64,000 bases of DNA from Pontiella agarivorans (GCF_034531395.1 NZ_JARVCO010000010.1:186001-250000), one strand, 5' to 3'. Shown: positions 50,087 to 58,921, numbered from the stretch's first letter. Translations and numbers: made by a program. Notes: a model not told the origin generated them from the sequence alone.

Positions 50087-52354
50087 TTATTCAGGTACGA
50101 CGCGATAGAATCCTGTGGATGCCGCCGTTTCTGAGTCCTCAACCTGAGCGTTACTGCCATCGCCCCAGATCGACTCGAGGTTGAACCACGAACCGTCTTT
50201 CAGATTGGCGGATTTCTGCAGCTGGTAAGATGTATTACTCGTGGTCTGAACGCTGAAGGAATAGGTGCCGGATCCGGAATCGTAGGCTGGCGGAATGCTG
50301 ATCGGTGGATAAACCACCGGTTCGTCGGGCGGACTGAGGGTGAAGTTGACCTCTTCAACCGTTGAGCCGGCTGTGACCGTTACGGCCGCCGCCACGGACT
50401 GGGTGTCTGCATTCGGGAACCACTGCGGCGGGATGGACGAGAACGAACCGGGGTTCCAGCGCAGGGTGTAGACGCCGGGCGGAATGCTCGGTGCGGTATA
50501 GTTGTCGGTCCAGCTCCAGATGTTTTCGGTGAAGAGCAGCGTGCCGGACGAGGCATCGTAAAACTCCAGCTCACCGCTGGCACCATGTCCCATCATGTCG
50601 CCGCCGAACTGCGCCACATGCCCTTTGATCATGCCGGTGTCCGGATTGTTCACGACCTGCAGCAGGCAGCCGTCGGATAAGGTTACTCCTCCAACGGTTG
50701 CGCTGCTTGAAAACATATAGGTTCCGGGGATAGCATCAGCTCCGATAGTGAAGTCATACGTATGGCTGCTGTTATCGCCGTTCAAATAGCTGTTGTGGGT
50801 TGCCACGCCGAGGTCGCCGATGCTGTAGGAATAGCCCGACATCGGGCCGGACGCGAGAAAGTAGAGCTGGTTGGTTTCCGTCGGATCGTTGCTCATCGGC
50901 GAGAATGAACAGGAGTGGGAGACCACGGCGGGATCGGCGGGCAGGGCGACCTGTACCGCGAAGGGATATTCACTGCCGTCCGGCAGGGCGGCCCGCACGG
51001 TGGTGCTGCCGTTAGCATGGGGCAGAAAATAGAGGCTGCCCCAGGGCGACGTTTCCTGAAACACCTCGATCAGCATCGGATTATCCGAGCTCCAGACCGG
51101 CCGCGGCACTTCATAGCTGATGTCGCCTCCGAGCGTGTCCGTAATAGTGGTCTGCATCGATGCCGGTGCACCCGAGGTAAAGGTATAACCGTCGAGTGAG
51201 ACATCGCTGAAGTCGACTGCCGTGAGGGTGTCGACCGCCCGGATGTCGATGCTGAATTCGGCGGTTCGGTCGGTACTGGCGCCGTCCTGTCCGAGCACCG
51301 TAAAGGTGTGGACGCCCGGAGTGAGCCCGGTTGTGTCGAACGTCAGCAGCGAACCGCCGTCGGCCATCACCGGGTTGGGCGAAAGGACGGATCGTGCGGC
51401 TTGATTGGTTACGCTCAGCTGAATACCGGCGGCGGTCGAAAAACCGTTGCGGAAGGGGGTATGAATCCCGACCTGTACGGACTGTCCGGCCGTGGCGATG
51501 GTGCTGGCGGGCGAAACGTCCACCGTATAGTAGGGGCTGGTGACGGACAGTGTGCGCTTTTCGCAGGTACGCGTCCCGGCGGAATCGATCATGACGTTGC
51601 CCCCGGTGCATGCGGTGCCGATCAGGACGGTCACCTGATCCGGGGTCCACGATTGCACGGTCACCCCGTTGGTGGATCCGCCGATCAGGACTTCTCCGGC
51701 GGCGGATCCGAAACCGTGGCCGGTAATCGTCAGCGTTCCGCCGTGGGCGAGAGCGGCCGGCGTGATGCTGCCGAGCTGAGGTATCGGGCCGGGGGTCAGG
51801 GAGGATGAACTCAGACTGATGTTGTCCGCGCTGCTCCACGTATCATCAAGCAGGTCGATGGCCAGCTCGACGAGCCGGGCGGAGTCGGCCGGAAACGTAT
51901 AGGATGTGCTGATTGTGGCCATCCCGCCTTCGGCAATGGCCGAATTGTCCGGATTGAGCGCAAGGGCCCGCTGCCGGGCTCCGCTGCTGTCGATGTATTC
52001 CAGATAGACCGCAACGGAGTTGCCGGGATTCTGAAACCAGTCGCTCCCCAGGTCGATCGACAGATCCACCGTCTGGCTTGCGATGCCGTCGACATTGAGG
52101 GGCTGGCTGATGACGGTTCCTCGATAGCCGAATACGGATGCGGGACTCAGACTGACGGTTCCGTCGGGATGCTCATAAGGTATCCAGGAGCCGAGTGCAT
52201 CTTCGACGTTCCAGTTTTCCATTACGTTGTTGAAGTCGCCGTTATTGAGGAGTTCTGCTGTATGAGCGATCGTGGTCATAGCGACTGCTGCGGCGATAAC
52301 CGCAGTGTTGATGTATTGCTTCCGGAGTGTCGATTGAGCATCGTGAGCTTTCAT
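50087..52354 (-). CDS. Large exported protein with IPT/TIG domain
   Basis: About 755 residues from the ATG at 52354. A signal-type segment (YINTAVIAAAVAMTTIAHTAE) leads to a beta-sandwich similar to carbohydrate-binding modules (NNGDFNNVMENWNVEDALGS), then an IPT/TIG domain (GSITPAALAHGGTLTITGHG, GSAAGEVLIGG), further immunoglobulin-like parts, and a tail (SYQLQKSANLKDGSWFNLES, TGFYRVV) common in secreted verrucomicrobial proteins. Probably cell-surface or secreted; the ligand is unknown. No palindrome copy occurs in it, unlike most neighbours, which may point to a more recent origin. Confidence 0.65.
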   Translation of the reverse strand: MKAHDAQSTLRKQYINTAVIAAAVAMTTIAHTAELLNNGDFNNVMENWNVEDALGSWIPYEHPDGTVSLSPASVFGYRGTVISQPLNVDGIASQTVDLSIDLGSDWFQNPGNSVAVYLEYIDSSGARQRALALNPDNSAIAEGGMATISTSYTFPADSARLVELAIDLLDDTWSSADNISLSSSSLTPGPIPQLGSITPAALAHGGTLTITGHGFGSAAGEVLIGGSTNGVTVQSWTPDQVTVLIGTACTGGNVMIDSAGTRTCEKRTLSVTSPYYTVDVSPASTIATAGQSVQVGIHTPFRNGFSTAAGIQLSVTNQAARSVLSPNPVMADGGSLLTFDTTGLTPGVHTFTVLGQDGASTDRTAEFSIDIRAVDTLTAVDFSDVSLDGYTFTSGAPASMQTTITDTLGGDISYEVPRPVWSSDNPMLIEVFQETSPWGSLYFLPHANGSTTVRAALPDGSEYPFAVQVALPADPAVVSHSCSFSPMSNDPTETNQLYFLASGPMSGYSYSIGDLGVATHNSYLNGDNSSHTYDFTIGADAIPGTYMFSSSATVGGVTLSDGCLLQVVNNPDTGMIKGHVAQFGGDMMGHGASGELEFYDASSGTLLFTENIWSWTDNYTAPSIPPGVYTLRWNPGSFSSIPPQWFPNADTQSVAAAVTVTAGSTVEEVNFTLSPPDEPVVYPPISIPPAYDSGSGTYSFSVQTTSNTSYQLQKSANLKDGSWFNLESIWGDGSNAQVEDSETAASTGFYRVVPE

Positions 52355-52463
52355 GACTTCCACCCTTCCTTGTTAGTTGCATTGAGCTCGAACAAGTATG
52401 ACCCCACATCTTATCTTTGCCTGCAGGCACTATTCTAGAAGGGTGGTGTATGGGGTCAATCAA

Positions 52464-52487
52464 ATACCCTTAAAATAGTACGGGTAT
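52464..52487. promoter_or_regulatory. Inverted repeat ATACCC-N12-GGGTAT
   Basis: 6-base arms with an AT-rich 12-base centre lie between the end of ilvY and the start of the IPT protein gene, about 110 bp before the latter. It could be an operator or part of the promoter region. Confidence 0.35.
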
Positions 52488-52501
52488 ATGGAAGGTGCTG
52501 T

Positions 52502-53371
52502 TCAGGGCTGAAGGGATTCCGCCAGCTCCCACATGGCGCGGACGGCGGGGTATTTCAGGTTGCGTTTGCTCGAAACCAGGCCGACCACGTAAGGCTTCAG
52601 ATTCGGAGCATTCCGGAGAATGGAAACTTCATCGCGAAAAGGACTGCGCTCCAGAGCCAGTTTCGGAACCACGCCGATGCCGGTGCCGAGGCGGACCATG
52701 GCAATCAGCGCCTCGTTGCCTGAAACCTCCAGTGCAATATTGGGGGTAAGGCCGTTCGACCGGAACCATTCATCCAGCCGGTTACGCGCCGTCCCTGCCT
52801 GCGGAATCACCAGCGGTTCCTGTCCCCGGAACTTTCCAACCTTTGGAAATGCCGGGGTTCCGGGCTGAATGAAAACGAGCGGGGTTTCGGCCAGCGGCCT
52901 GAATTCCAGGCGCTGGAGTTTACGGTCGGGCCGTGCGGCGACGGCGAGATCAATTTCTCCGCTGTGCACCTGTTCGATCGCCCGTTCGGCCGCACCGGTT
53001 CGCAGGCCGAGATGAACATCCGGAAATTTTGCGCGGTAGGCTTCCAGCAGTTCCGGCAGCAGGCTGTAGACCGCGGTGATTGAGGCGTAGATGGAAATTG
53101 TTCCGGAAACGGATTCTTCCCGCGTCAGACCCTCGCGGAAATGGGTCCAGTCGTGTACCGCTTTCCGCGCATAATTAAGTAATTGGTTGCCGGCCTCCGT
53201 CAGTGCCACGCGGCGGTTGTCGCGCAGAAAGAGCGGCTGCCCGACCTCCTCTTCCAGACGCTGGATCGTGCGCGTCAGCGCCGACGGGCTGAGGTTGCAC
53301 GCCTGGCTTGCCCGCCCGAAATGCAGCAGTTCTGCTGTCCGTATAAATGTTTCCAGTGCCTGAATATCCAT
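52502..53371 (-). CDS. ilvY: LysR-type regulator IlvY
   Basis: 289 residues from the ATG at 53371. The N-terminal winged helix ([41 protein letters not shown]) and the effector domain ([41 protein letters not shown]) match LysR proteins; the length and the divergent position next to ilvC identify it as IlvY, which activates ilvC in response to acetolactate/acetohydroxybutyrate. A perfect palindrome encodes FPKVGK within the effector domain. Two near matches to the palindrome elsewhere in this gene fall on residues conserved in all LysR proteins and are probably coincidence. Confidence 0.85.
   Translation of the reverse strand: MDIQALETFIRTAELLHFGRASQACNLSPSALTRTIQRLEEEVGQPLFLRDNRRVALTEAGNQLLNYARKAVHDWTHFREGLTREESVSGTISIYASITAVYSLLPELLEAYRAKFPDVHLGLRTGAAERAIEQVHSGEIDLAVAARPDRKLQRLEFRPLAETPLVFIQPGTPAFPKVGKFRGQEPLVIPQAGTARNRLDEWFRSNGLTPNIALEVSGNEALIAMVRLGTGIGVVPKLALERSPFRDEVSILRNAPNLKPYVVGLVSSKRNLKYPAVRAMWELAESLQP
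52834..52848. repeat. Dispersed palindrome, copy 17
   Basis: TTCCAACCTTTGGAA; encodes FPKVGK in ilvY; reverse complement of copies 5 and 13. Confidence 0.9.
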
Positions 53372-53553
53372 GTGCGTGGGGATTGGGCCGGGAAGCGTCA
53401 TTTCCAACCTTTGGAAAAGTACACTTTTATTCTTTAGGGCTCATCTTCCTGTGTTTCATTTTTCGCAATATAGTATTCACAATAATTCAATTTACGCAAC
53501 ATATAGATTCCGATAGGTTGCGCTCGATTTTAAACAACCAAGGAGATCAGACC
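53372..53553. promoter_or_regulatory. ilvY-ilvC divergent control region
   Basis: 182 bp. It holds a perfect palindrome (53402) and two direct repeats, CGCAATATAG at 53464 and CGCAACATATAG at 53495, whose starts are 31 bp apart, about three helical turns, as expected for tandem LysR sites. AAGGAG precedes the ilvC start. Confidence 0.45.
53402..53416. repeat. Dispersed palindrome, copy 18
   Basis: TTCCAACCTTTGGAA; in the ilvY-ilvC control region, identical to copy 17. Confidence 0.9.
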
Positions 53554-55026
53554 ATGGGTCAGAATTATTTCAACTCACTCAGCATGAAGCAGAAGCTCGA
53601 AGAGATCGGCACCTGCCGTTTTATGGATGCATCCGAATTCGCCAACGGCATCGATGCCGCTAAAGGTAAGAAAATCGTCATCGTCGGCTGTGGTGCACAG
53701 GGACTCAACCAGGGTTTGAATATGCGCGACAGCGGGCTCGACGTGTCTTACACGCTTCGTGCGGCGGCGATCGAAGAAAAGCGTCAGTCTTTCCTCAATG
53801 CTTCGGAAAACGGTTTCAAAGTCGGCACCTACGAAGAAATGCTGCCGAGCGCCGACATCGTGATGAATCTGGCGCCCGATAAACAGCACACCAATGTCTG
53901 CGAAACGGTTATCCCGCTGATGAAGGAAGGGGCCACGTTCTGCTACGCTCACGGATTCAACATTGTTGAAGAAGGCATGCAGATCCGTAAAGACCTGACG
54001 GTCATCATGGTTGCCCCGAAATCGCCGGGTTCTGAAGTGCGCGAAGAATACAAGCGCGGTTTCGGCGTTCCGACCCTCATCGCCTGTCACGTAGCCAACG
54101 ACCCGCAGGGCGACGGCATGGAAACCGCAAAAGCGCTGGCTGTTGCGCAGGGCGGTCACCACGCCGGTGTGCTCGAATCCAATTTTGTGGCCGAAGTGAA
54201 ATCCGACCTCATGGGCGAACAGACCATTCTCTGCGGTCTCCTGCAGGCCGGCTCTATCCTCTGCTACAACAAGATGATCGAAAAAGGAATCGAAGCGGGT
54301 TATGCCTCCAAGCTGATTCAGTACGGCTGGGAAACCATTACCGAAGGGCTGAAACAGGGCGGCATAACCAACATGATGGACCGTCTGTCCAACCCGGCGA
54401 AAATCAAAGCCTTCGATCTGGCCGACGACCTGAAACTGATCATGCGTCCGCTTTTTGAAAAGCATATGGACGACATCATCACCGGCGAATTTTCCCGCAC
54501 CATGATGGAAGACTGGGCCAACGATGACATCAACCTGCTGACCTGGCGTAAAGAAACCGGTGAAACCGCATTTGAAAAAACACCGGCCGGCGATGTTGAA
54601 ATTTCCGAGCAGGAATACTACGACAACGGCATCCTGATGGTGGCCATGGTGAAAGCCGGTGTTGAACTGGCCTTCGAAGCGATGGTTGAAGTCGGTATCA
54701 AACCGGAATCGGCCTACTACGAATCGCTGCACGAAACCCCGCTCATCGCGAACACGATTGCGCGTAAGAAGCTGTTCGAAATGAACCGCGTGATTTCCGA
54801 TACCGCTGAATACGGCTGCTACCTGTTCTCCCATGCGTGCGTTCCGCTGCTGCAGGACTTCATGAAGGGCATCGAAACCGACGTCATCGGTAAAGGGCTC
54901 GACCTGAAAGACAATGCGGTCGACAACAAGACCCTCGTTGCAATCAATGCAGAGATCCGCTACCACGAAGTGGAAATTGTCGGTGAAGAACTGCGCGCCG
55001 CTATGGGCAATATGAAGTCGCTCTAA
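53554..55026 (+). CDS. ilvC: Ketol-acid reductoisomerase, class II
   Basis: 490 residues, the long class II form (class I has about 330). Starts [19 protein letters not shown]; the NADPH-binding [20 protein letters not shown] and both C-terminal knotted domains are present ([59 protein letters not shown]). It catalyses the second step of valine, leucine and isoleucine synthesis. The sequence is strikingly close to the E. coli protein from memory, so horizontal origin with ilvY is possible. It supplies precursors of branched 2-oxo acids. Confidence 0.96.
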   Translation: MGQNYFNSLSMKQKLEEIGTCRFMDASEFANGIDAAKGKKIVIVGCGAQGLNQGLNMRDSGLDVSYTLRAAAIEEKRQSFLNASENGFKVGTYEEMLPSADIVMNLAPDKQHTNVCETVIPLMKEGATFCYAHGFNIVEEGMQIRKDLTVIMVAPKSPGSEVREEYKRGFGVPTLIACHVANDPQGDGMETAKALAVAQGGHHAGVLESNFVAEVKSDLMGEQTILCGLLQAGSILCYNKMIEKGIEAGYASKLIQYGWETITEGLKQGGITNMMDRLSNPAKIKAFDLADDLKLIMRPLFEKHMDDIITGEFSRTMMEDWANDDINLLTWRKETGETAFEKTPAGDVEISEQEYYDNGILMVAMVKAGVELAFEAMVEVGIKPESAYYESLHETPLIANTIARKKLFEMNRVISDTAEYGCYLFSHACVPLLQDFMKGIETDVIGKGLDLKDNAVDNKTLVAINAEIRYHEVEIVGEELRAAMGNMKSL

Positions 55027-55044
55027 TGTGACGACCATAAGGAG

Positions 55045-55130
55045 GGTCATCGTCCTCGATGACCGTGGATGCTGAGCACAGTGTCCCTCCAAATGTAAGA
55101 CGCCTCTTCCGAACCGGAGGGGCGTTTTTG
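55045..55130 (+). terminator. Hairpins and terminator after ilvC
   Basis: GGTCATCG-TCCT-CGATGACC forms a perfect 8-bp hairpin (55045-55064); further on ACGCCTCTTCCG and CGGAGGGGCGT pair and run into TTTTTG (55100-55130). Confidence 0.8.
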
Positions 55131-55216
55131 TTATCTCTAGATGGCGGCTCGCTTGGTGACTGACATTCCCTGATTCAGGGATTCCTGTTCGGGTTGGTTT
55201 TACCTAAAGTGGGACC

Positions 55217-57907
55217 ATGGTTAAACGCAGACGCGCCCGGGCTGATGGAATGGACTTCACTGAGCTGAAGTTCCGCCATAGTTGGCGCCCCTATCAAAAG
55301 CGCGTGCTGGATGCGATGAATCATCATTTGAGCGATCAACGGCTGCATGTTGTGGCCGCCCCCGGCGCGGGCAAAACCGTATTGGGGCTCGAGACGTTCC
55401 GCCGTCTCGGGAAGCGTACCTTCATTCTGGCACCCACGCGCATTATTCGGGACCAATGGTTATTGCGATTGAAGGACTTCTGCGAAACGGATGATCCTTT
55501 GAGCCTCGACTGGGTCAGCAACCGGTTGGACGCCCCGGGCGTATTGACCTCCATTACCTATCAGGCGCTGCACGCCAAATCGCGCACGGAGGAAGCCGGT
55601 TCGGAAGAGCCTGCCGAAGAACCTTCCGAGCGAGTGGATGCCGCCTTTGTGATCGAAACCTTTAAACAGCATCAGGTGAAGGTCATCATTCTGGACGAAG
55701 CTCATCATCTACGCGCCGAATGGTGGAAGGTGCTCGACCAGGTATGCCGCGAAATTCCCGATCTGGTGTTGGTGGCGCTCACTGCAACACCGCCCTACGA
55801 CTCGCAGGGTAAGGAGTGGCGACGCTATGAAGAGCTTTGCGGCCCGATTGATGAGGAGATTTCCGTTCCGGAACTGATCAAGGCAAAAACGCTCTGCCCG
55901 CATCAGGATTATATCTGGGCCGTGGAGGTGAGCCCCACGGAACGGCAGCGGATTAAGGCTTACGATACCCAGGTTAGAAAATTACTGCAGCATTTGATCG
56001 AGGATGACGCCTTCTGCTCCGCCACGTTCGCTCATCCGTGGCTGGATGACACCCCTGATCTAAAGGAGATCTATGCCGATCCCAAAGCAGCGCTGGCCCT
56101 GCTGGTTTTCCTGAAGCACAAAACCGGTGAGGGCTCGGCGGCACTTTGCGATGTTCTGGATCTCTCCGTCAAAGAAATCCCCGGCCTGACACGCGGTTGG
56201 TGGCAGACGTTGCTTGAGCACCTGCTGTTTGATAAATCGGTAAAATGGAACGAGGAGGCCGTCGCCTATTTTTCCGAACTGAAAAAGCGGCTGCGGTCGC
56301 TGGAGCTATTGCGAAAAAACGAGCTCTCGATTCTCCGGTCGCGGCGGCTCTCCCGCTCTCTGGCCTTGAGCGGGCATAAGGTGGATGGATGCCGGTCGAT
56401 TCATAAGCTCGAGCTGAAACAACGGGGGGATGCCCTGCGTCAGGTCATTTTAACCGACTACATTCGCGACGAAGCACTGAATGCCGCGGACGCTTTGGGC
56501 ACCACCACCCTCGGTGCCTGGCCTGTATTCCGCGAGCTCTGTTCCGTATCTCCGGTGGCCGACTCCATCGCGCTGCTGACTGGACGGCTGAGTATCCTGC
56601 ACGAAAGCCTGGCTGCTCCGCTCCGGCAGTCCGAAGCAGGCGAAAAGCTATCCTGCGAACCGTTCGTGCCCCTGCCGGGATACGTCAAAGTCGGTGGCCC
56701 GCTGAATCTGTTAACCAATGCATTCACCGCGCTGCTGATCAGCGGCGACATCAAGACGTTGGTCGGCACCGGCGCACTGCTCGGGGAAGGCTGGGATGCC
56801 CCTGTCGTGAACTCGCTCATCCTGGCCAGCTCGGTGGGCACCTACATGCTCACCAACCAGATGCGGGGCCGCGCCATCCGGCTCGACCATGCCCATCCCG
56901 ATAAGGTGAGCAGTATCTGGCATCTGGTGGCGCTCGATCTGAAAAGCCAAAGCGGCTATTCCGATCTCAACGATCTAAGCCGGCGGTTTGATACCTTTGT
57001 GGGCCTTTCAGAATCGGACTTAACAATTGAGAGCGGCTTCAAACGCATGAACGCCACCGGGTTCGACACCCTTCAGTACGGCATGCAGAACGTGGCTTGT
57101 TTTGCCAATAACCGGCAGATGCTCCGGCGCTATCTCCGGATCAACGAGGTGGCCGGCCGGTGGAAGGCGGCACTCGCCGTGGATGCGCGCGCCCGGGTGA
57201 TTCCTTCCGTCGAAACCGATCCGCTTCCGCAGCTCCGGCAATTCCATCTACGCCATACCCTCGGGCACCTGATCTATCGTTTGCTAACCGTCCTCTCCTC
57301 TTTCTTTTGCTGGAGCGCCGTATTGGCTCGTCACCGGTTATCGGTATTTTTCGCCTGCCTGGGCATTGCTTCGGTCTGGATGCTGTGCACTCGTCTCAAA
57401 GAAACCTTTATGGCTCTTCGCATTGGGCTGCGCTATCTGCCGGTCGATGGCGCGCTGCGTCAAATCGGGAAGGCCCTCTGCCGGTCCCTGTGCGAAGCAG
57501 GGCTGATCGAAACCGGCTTCCGGCGGTTGCACGTCCGCTCCGTCCAGGCAGCTGACCACACCTACTATCTCTGCTTAAGCGGCGGCACCTACTACGAGTC
57601 ATCCCTCTTTGCCGACAGCCTGGCCGAATTGCTCGGACCCATTGACAACCCGCGCTACCTCGTCATGCGGGAAGGCACCTTCCTCGGCTTCCGGCGCGCG
57701 GATTACCATGCCGTACCCGCCCGCCTTGCGGTAAAAAAAGAGCTGGCGGAAATTTTTTATCGGAACTGGGCCCGTTATGTCGGCCCCTCCGACCTGATCT
57801 ACACCCGCAGCAAAGAAGGCCGAACCGAATTGCTCCATGCAAAAACCCATACCTTCACCCACGCCTTCCGGGAGGAAACCCGCCGTCTCGACCGGTGGCA
57901 GGCCTGA
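55217..57907 (+). CDS. Membrane-anchored SF2 helicase (DEAD/DEAH type)
   Basis: 896 residues. The N-terminal half is a superfamily 2 helicase: WRPYQKRVLDAM, Walker A VVAAPGAGKT, motif Ia LAPTRIIRDQW, DEAH box VIILDEAHHL, SAT-like LTATPP, and in the second RecA domain VGTGALLGEGWDAP and the arginine-finger motif QMRGRAIR. A helical insert separates them. Near residues 690-745 two hydrophobic helices (LIYRLLTVLSSFFCWSAVLA and SVFFACLGIASVWMLCTRL) anchor it in the membrane, and a 170-residue C-terminal domain follows. This layout does not match known housekeeping helicases and suggests a defence or DNA-transport role. No nuclease or methylase gene is adjacent. No palindrome occurs in its 2.7 kb. 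Confidence 0.8.
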   Translation: MVKRRRARADGMDFTELKFRHSWRPYQKRVLDAMNHHLSDQRLHVVAAPGAGKTVLGLETFRRLGKRTFILAPTRIIRDQWLLRLKDFCETDDPLSLDWVSNRLDAPGVLTSITYQALHAKSRTEEAGSEEPAEEPSERVDAAFVIETFKQHQVKVIILDEAHHLRAEWWKVLDQVCREIPDLVLVALTATPPYDSQGKEWRRYEELCGPIDEEISVPELIKAKTLCPHQDYIWAVEVSPTERQRIKAYDTQVRKLLQHLIEDDAFCSATFAHPWLDDTPDLKEIYADPKAALALLVFLKHKTGEGSAALCDVLDLSVKEIPGLTRGWWQTLLEHLLFDKSVKWNEEAVAYFSELKKRLRSLELLRKNELSILRSRRLSRSLALSGHKVDGCRSIHKLELKQRGDALRQVILTDYIRDEALNAADALGTTTLGAWPVFRELCSVSPVADSIALLTGRLSILHESLAAPLRQSEAGEKLSCEPFVPLPGYVKVGGPLNLLTNAFTALLISGDIKTLVGTGALLGEGWDAPVVNSLILASSVGTYMLTNQMRGRAIRLDHAHPDKVSSIWHLVALDLKSQSGYSDLNDLSRRFDTFVGLSESDLTIESGFKRMNATGFDTLQYGMQNVACFANNRQMLRRYLRINEVAGRWKAALAVDARARVIPSVETDPLPQLRQFHLRHTLGHLIYRLLTVLSSFFCWSAVLARHRLSVFFACLGIASVWMLCTRLKETFMALRIGLRYLPVDGALRQIGKALCRSLCEAGLIETGFRRLHVRSVQAADHTYYLCLSGGTYYESSLFADSLAELLGPIDNPRYLVMREGTFLGFRRADYHAVPARLAVKKELAEIFYRNWARYVGPSDLIYTRSKEGRTELLHAKTHTFTHAFREETRRLDRWQA

Positions 57908-57981
57908 AGAGCATCCTGGATCCATCAGGTCCCTCTTCAAAGTCATTGACATCAATCTTACAATTCCGCTCCATACGGACT

Positions 57982-58329
57982 ATGAAAATTTATACCTACA
58001 AAAAGTGCAGCACCTGTCGTAAAGCCACGAAATGGCTGGCGGAACAAAACATCGATTTTGAAGAAATTCCGATCCGCGAAACGCCGCCGAGCGTGGAGGA
58101 ACTCCGGCAGATGCTGGAACAGGTCGGCGATCTGAAAAAACTGTTCAATACCTCGGGCATGGATTACCGATCGCTCGGAATGAAGGATAAACTGCCGACG
58201 ATGAGCACGGAAGAAGCGTTGGAACTGCTCGCCTCCAATGGAAACCTGATCAAGCGTCCGTTCCTGCTGGCCGGGGATCAAGGGACGACCGGTTTTAAAG
58301 AAGATGTTTGGGAGGCGCTGCTGAAATAG
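57982..58329 (+). CDS. ArsC/Spx-like thioredoxin-fold protein
   Basis: 115 residues from MKIYTYKKCSTCRKATKWL; the CSTC active site, the conserved basic PFLLAGDQ region (IKRPFLL) and the length fit the ArsC/YffB/Spx group. E. coli YffB reduces glutathione conjugates weakly, ArsC reduces arsenate; a single case cannot be decided. A partner ars operon is not present. A terminator flanked by two palindromes follows. Confidence 0.8.
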   Translation: MKIYTYKKCSTCRKATKWLAEQNIDFEEIPIRETPPSVEELRQMLEQVGDLKKLFNTSGMDYRSLGMKDKLPTMSTEEALELLASNGNLIKRPFLLAGDQGTTGFKEDVWEALLK

Positions 58330-58336
58330 CTCAAAC

Positions 58337-58351
58337 TTCCAGCCTCTGGAA
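58337..58351. repeat. Dispersed palindrome, copy 19
   Basis: TTCCAGCCTCTGGAA; between the ArsC-like stop and its terminator. Confidence 0.9.
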
Positions 58352-58359
58352 ATATCTGC

Positions 58360-58390
58360 CGCCTCTCCCGAAAAGGAGGGGCGTTTTTGT
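58360..58390 (+). terminator. Intrinsic terminator flanked by palindrome copies
   Basis: CGCCTCTCC-CGAAAA-GGAGGGGCG (one G-U) runs into TTTTT. Perfect palindrome copies lie on both sides (58337 and 58398). The remainder of the gap 58330-58640 is AT-rich and holds a possible promoter. Confidence 0.8.
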
Positions 58391-58397
58391 TTGGATG

Positions 58398-58412
58398 TTC
58401 CAAAGGCTGGAA
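58398..58412. repeat. Dispersed palindrome, copy 20
   Basis: TTCCAAAGGCTGGAA; just beyond the same terminator. Confidence 0.9.
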
Positions 58413-58569
58413 ATTTTTGTCAGCGTTTTTGTTTTTTGCACAGCGGCAAGGGGTTGCACGTTCAGTCATTCGGTCATTCGACAGGGTCCGACAATTATTT
58501 CCGAAACGGCTGTTTGGTTCGGTTTTTGTAAGTTCTTGTGAATCAGTTGATTTGCCATCTTTTTCGAGG

Positions 58570-58585
58570 TGGCACACCTTGTGAT
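58570..58585 (+). promoter_or_regulatory. Weak sigma-54-like box upstream of the Nif11-like gene
   Basis: TGGCACACCTTGTGAT matches TGGCAC fully but has GA instead of the conserved GC at -12, so it is only a candidate. Confidence 0.25.
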
Positions 58586-58640
58586 ATAGGAGGGTCACCT
58601 TTTAAGAGGACGTGTAACTGAAATCCAAGGAGAAAGACCC

Positions 58641-58862
58641 ATGGCAAAAAAAGAAGCAGAACGTCTGCTCATCGATGGCGGTGAAAGTCGCAAAATGCGG
58701 TTGAAATACGATACGCTGGAACCGAAATCCGCTTTTGTGGCGGAAGCGAACACAGACGGATATGATTTTACGGAAGCTGAGTTCGATGAAGTGCTGCGCG
58801 AATCCGGCGATGATTTTGAATCATTCGGGAATCCGCGCAAGCGTGCCATTTGGTGGTATTAG
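58641..58862 (+). CDS. Nif11-like small protein
   Basis: 73 residues (MAKKEAERLLIDGGESRKMR, then GYDFTEAEFDEVLRESGDD and a terminal RKRAIWWY). The helical pattern with GY-x-FT-x-x-E is the Nif11 leader-like fold. Nif11-type proteins are often precursors of modified peptides, but there is no GG cleavage site, Cys-rich core or modifying enzyme nearby; a free-standing variant is more likely. AAGGAGAAAG precedes the ATG. Confidence 0.6.
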   Translation: MAKKEAERLLIDGGESRKMRLKYDTLEPKSAFVAEANTDGYDFTEAEFDEVLRESGDDFESFGNPRKRAIWWY

Positions 58863-58870
58863 TTTATTTG

Positions 58871-58909
58871 GACAGGATTAACAGGATGCTGTGCATCTTG
58901 TTAATTCTG
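58871..58909. repeat. 16-bp stem-loop, GACRGGATKAACAGG family
   Basis: CAGGATTAACAGGATG pairs with CATCTTGTTAATTCTG (two G-U) around a 5-base loop, between convergent genes. The arm GACAGGATTAACAGG resembles that of the hairpin at 36247. Confidence 0.65.
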
Positions 58910-58921
58910 CTAAACAGATTG

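Noticed and set aside
53252-53266. TTCCAGACGCTGGAT in ilvY, a one-mismatch palindrome
   Set aside because: It encodes IQRLEE, which is conserved in LysR proteins generally, so the DNA match is likely coincidence; the same holds for a weaker match at 53353.
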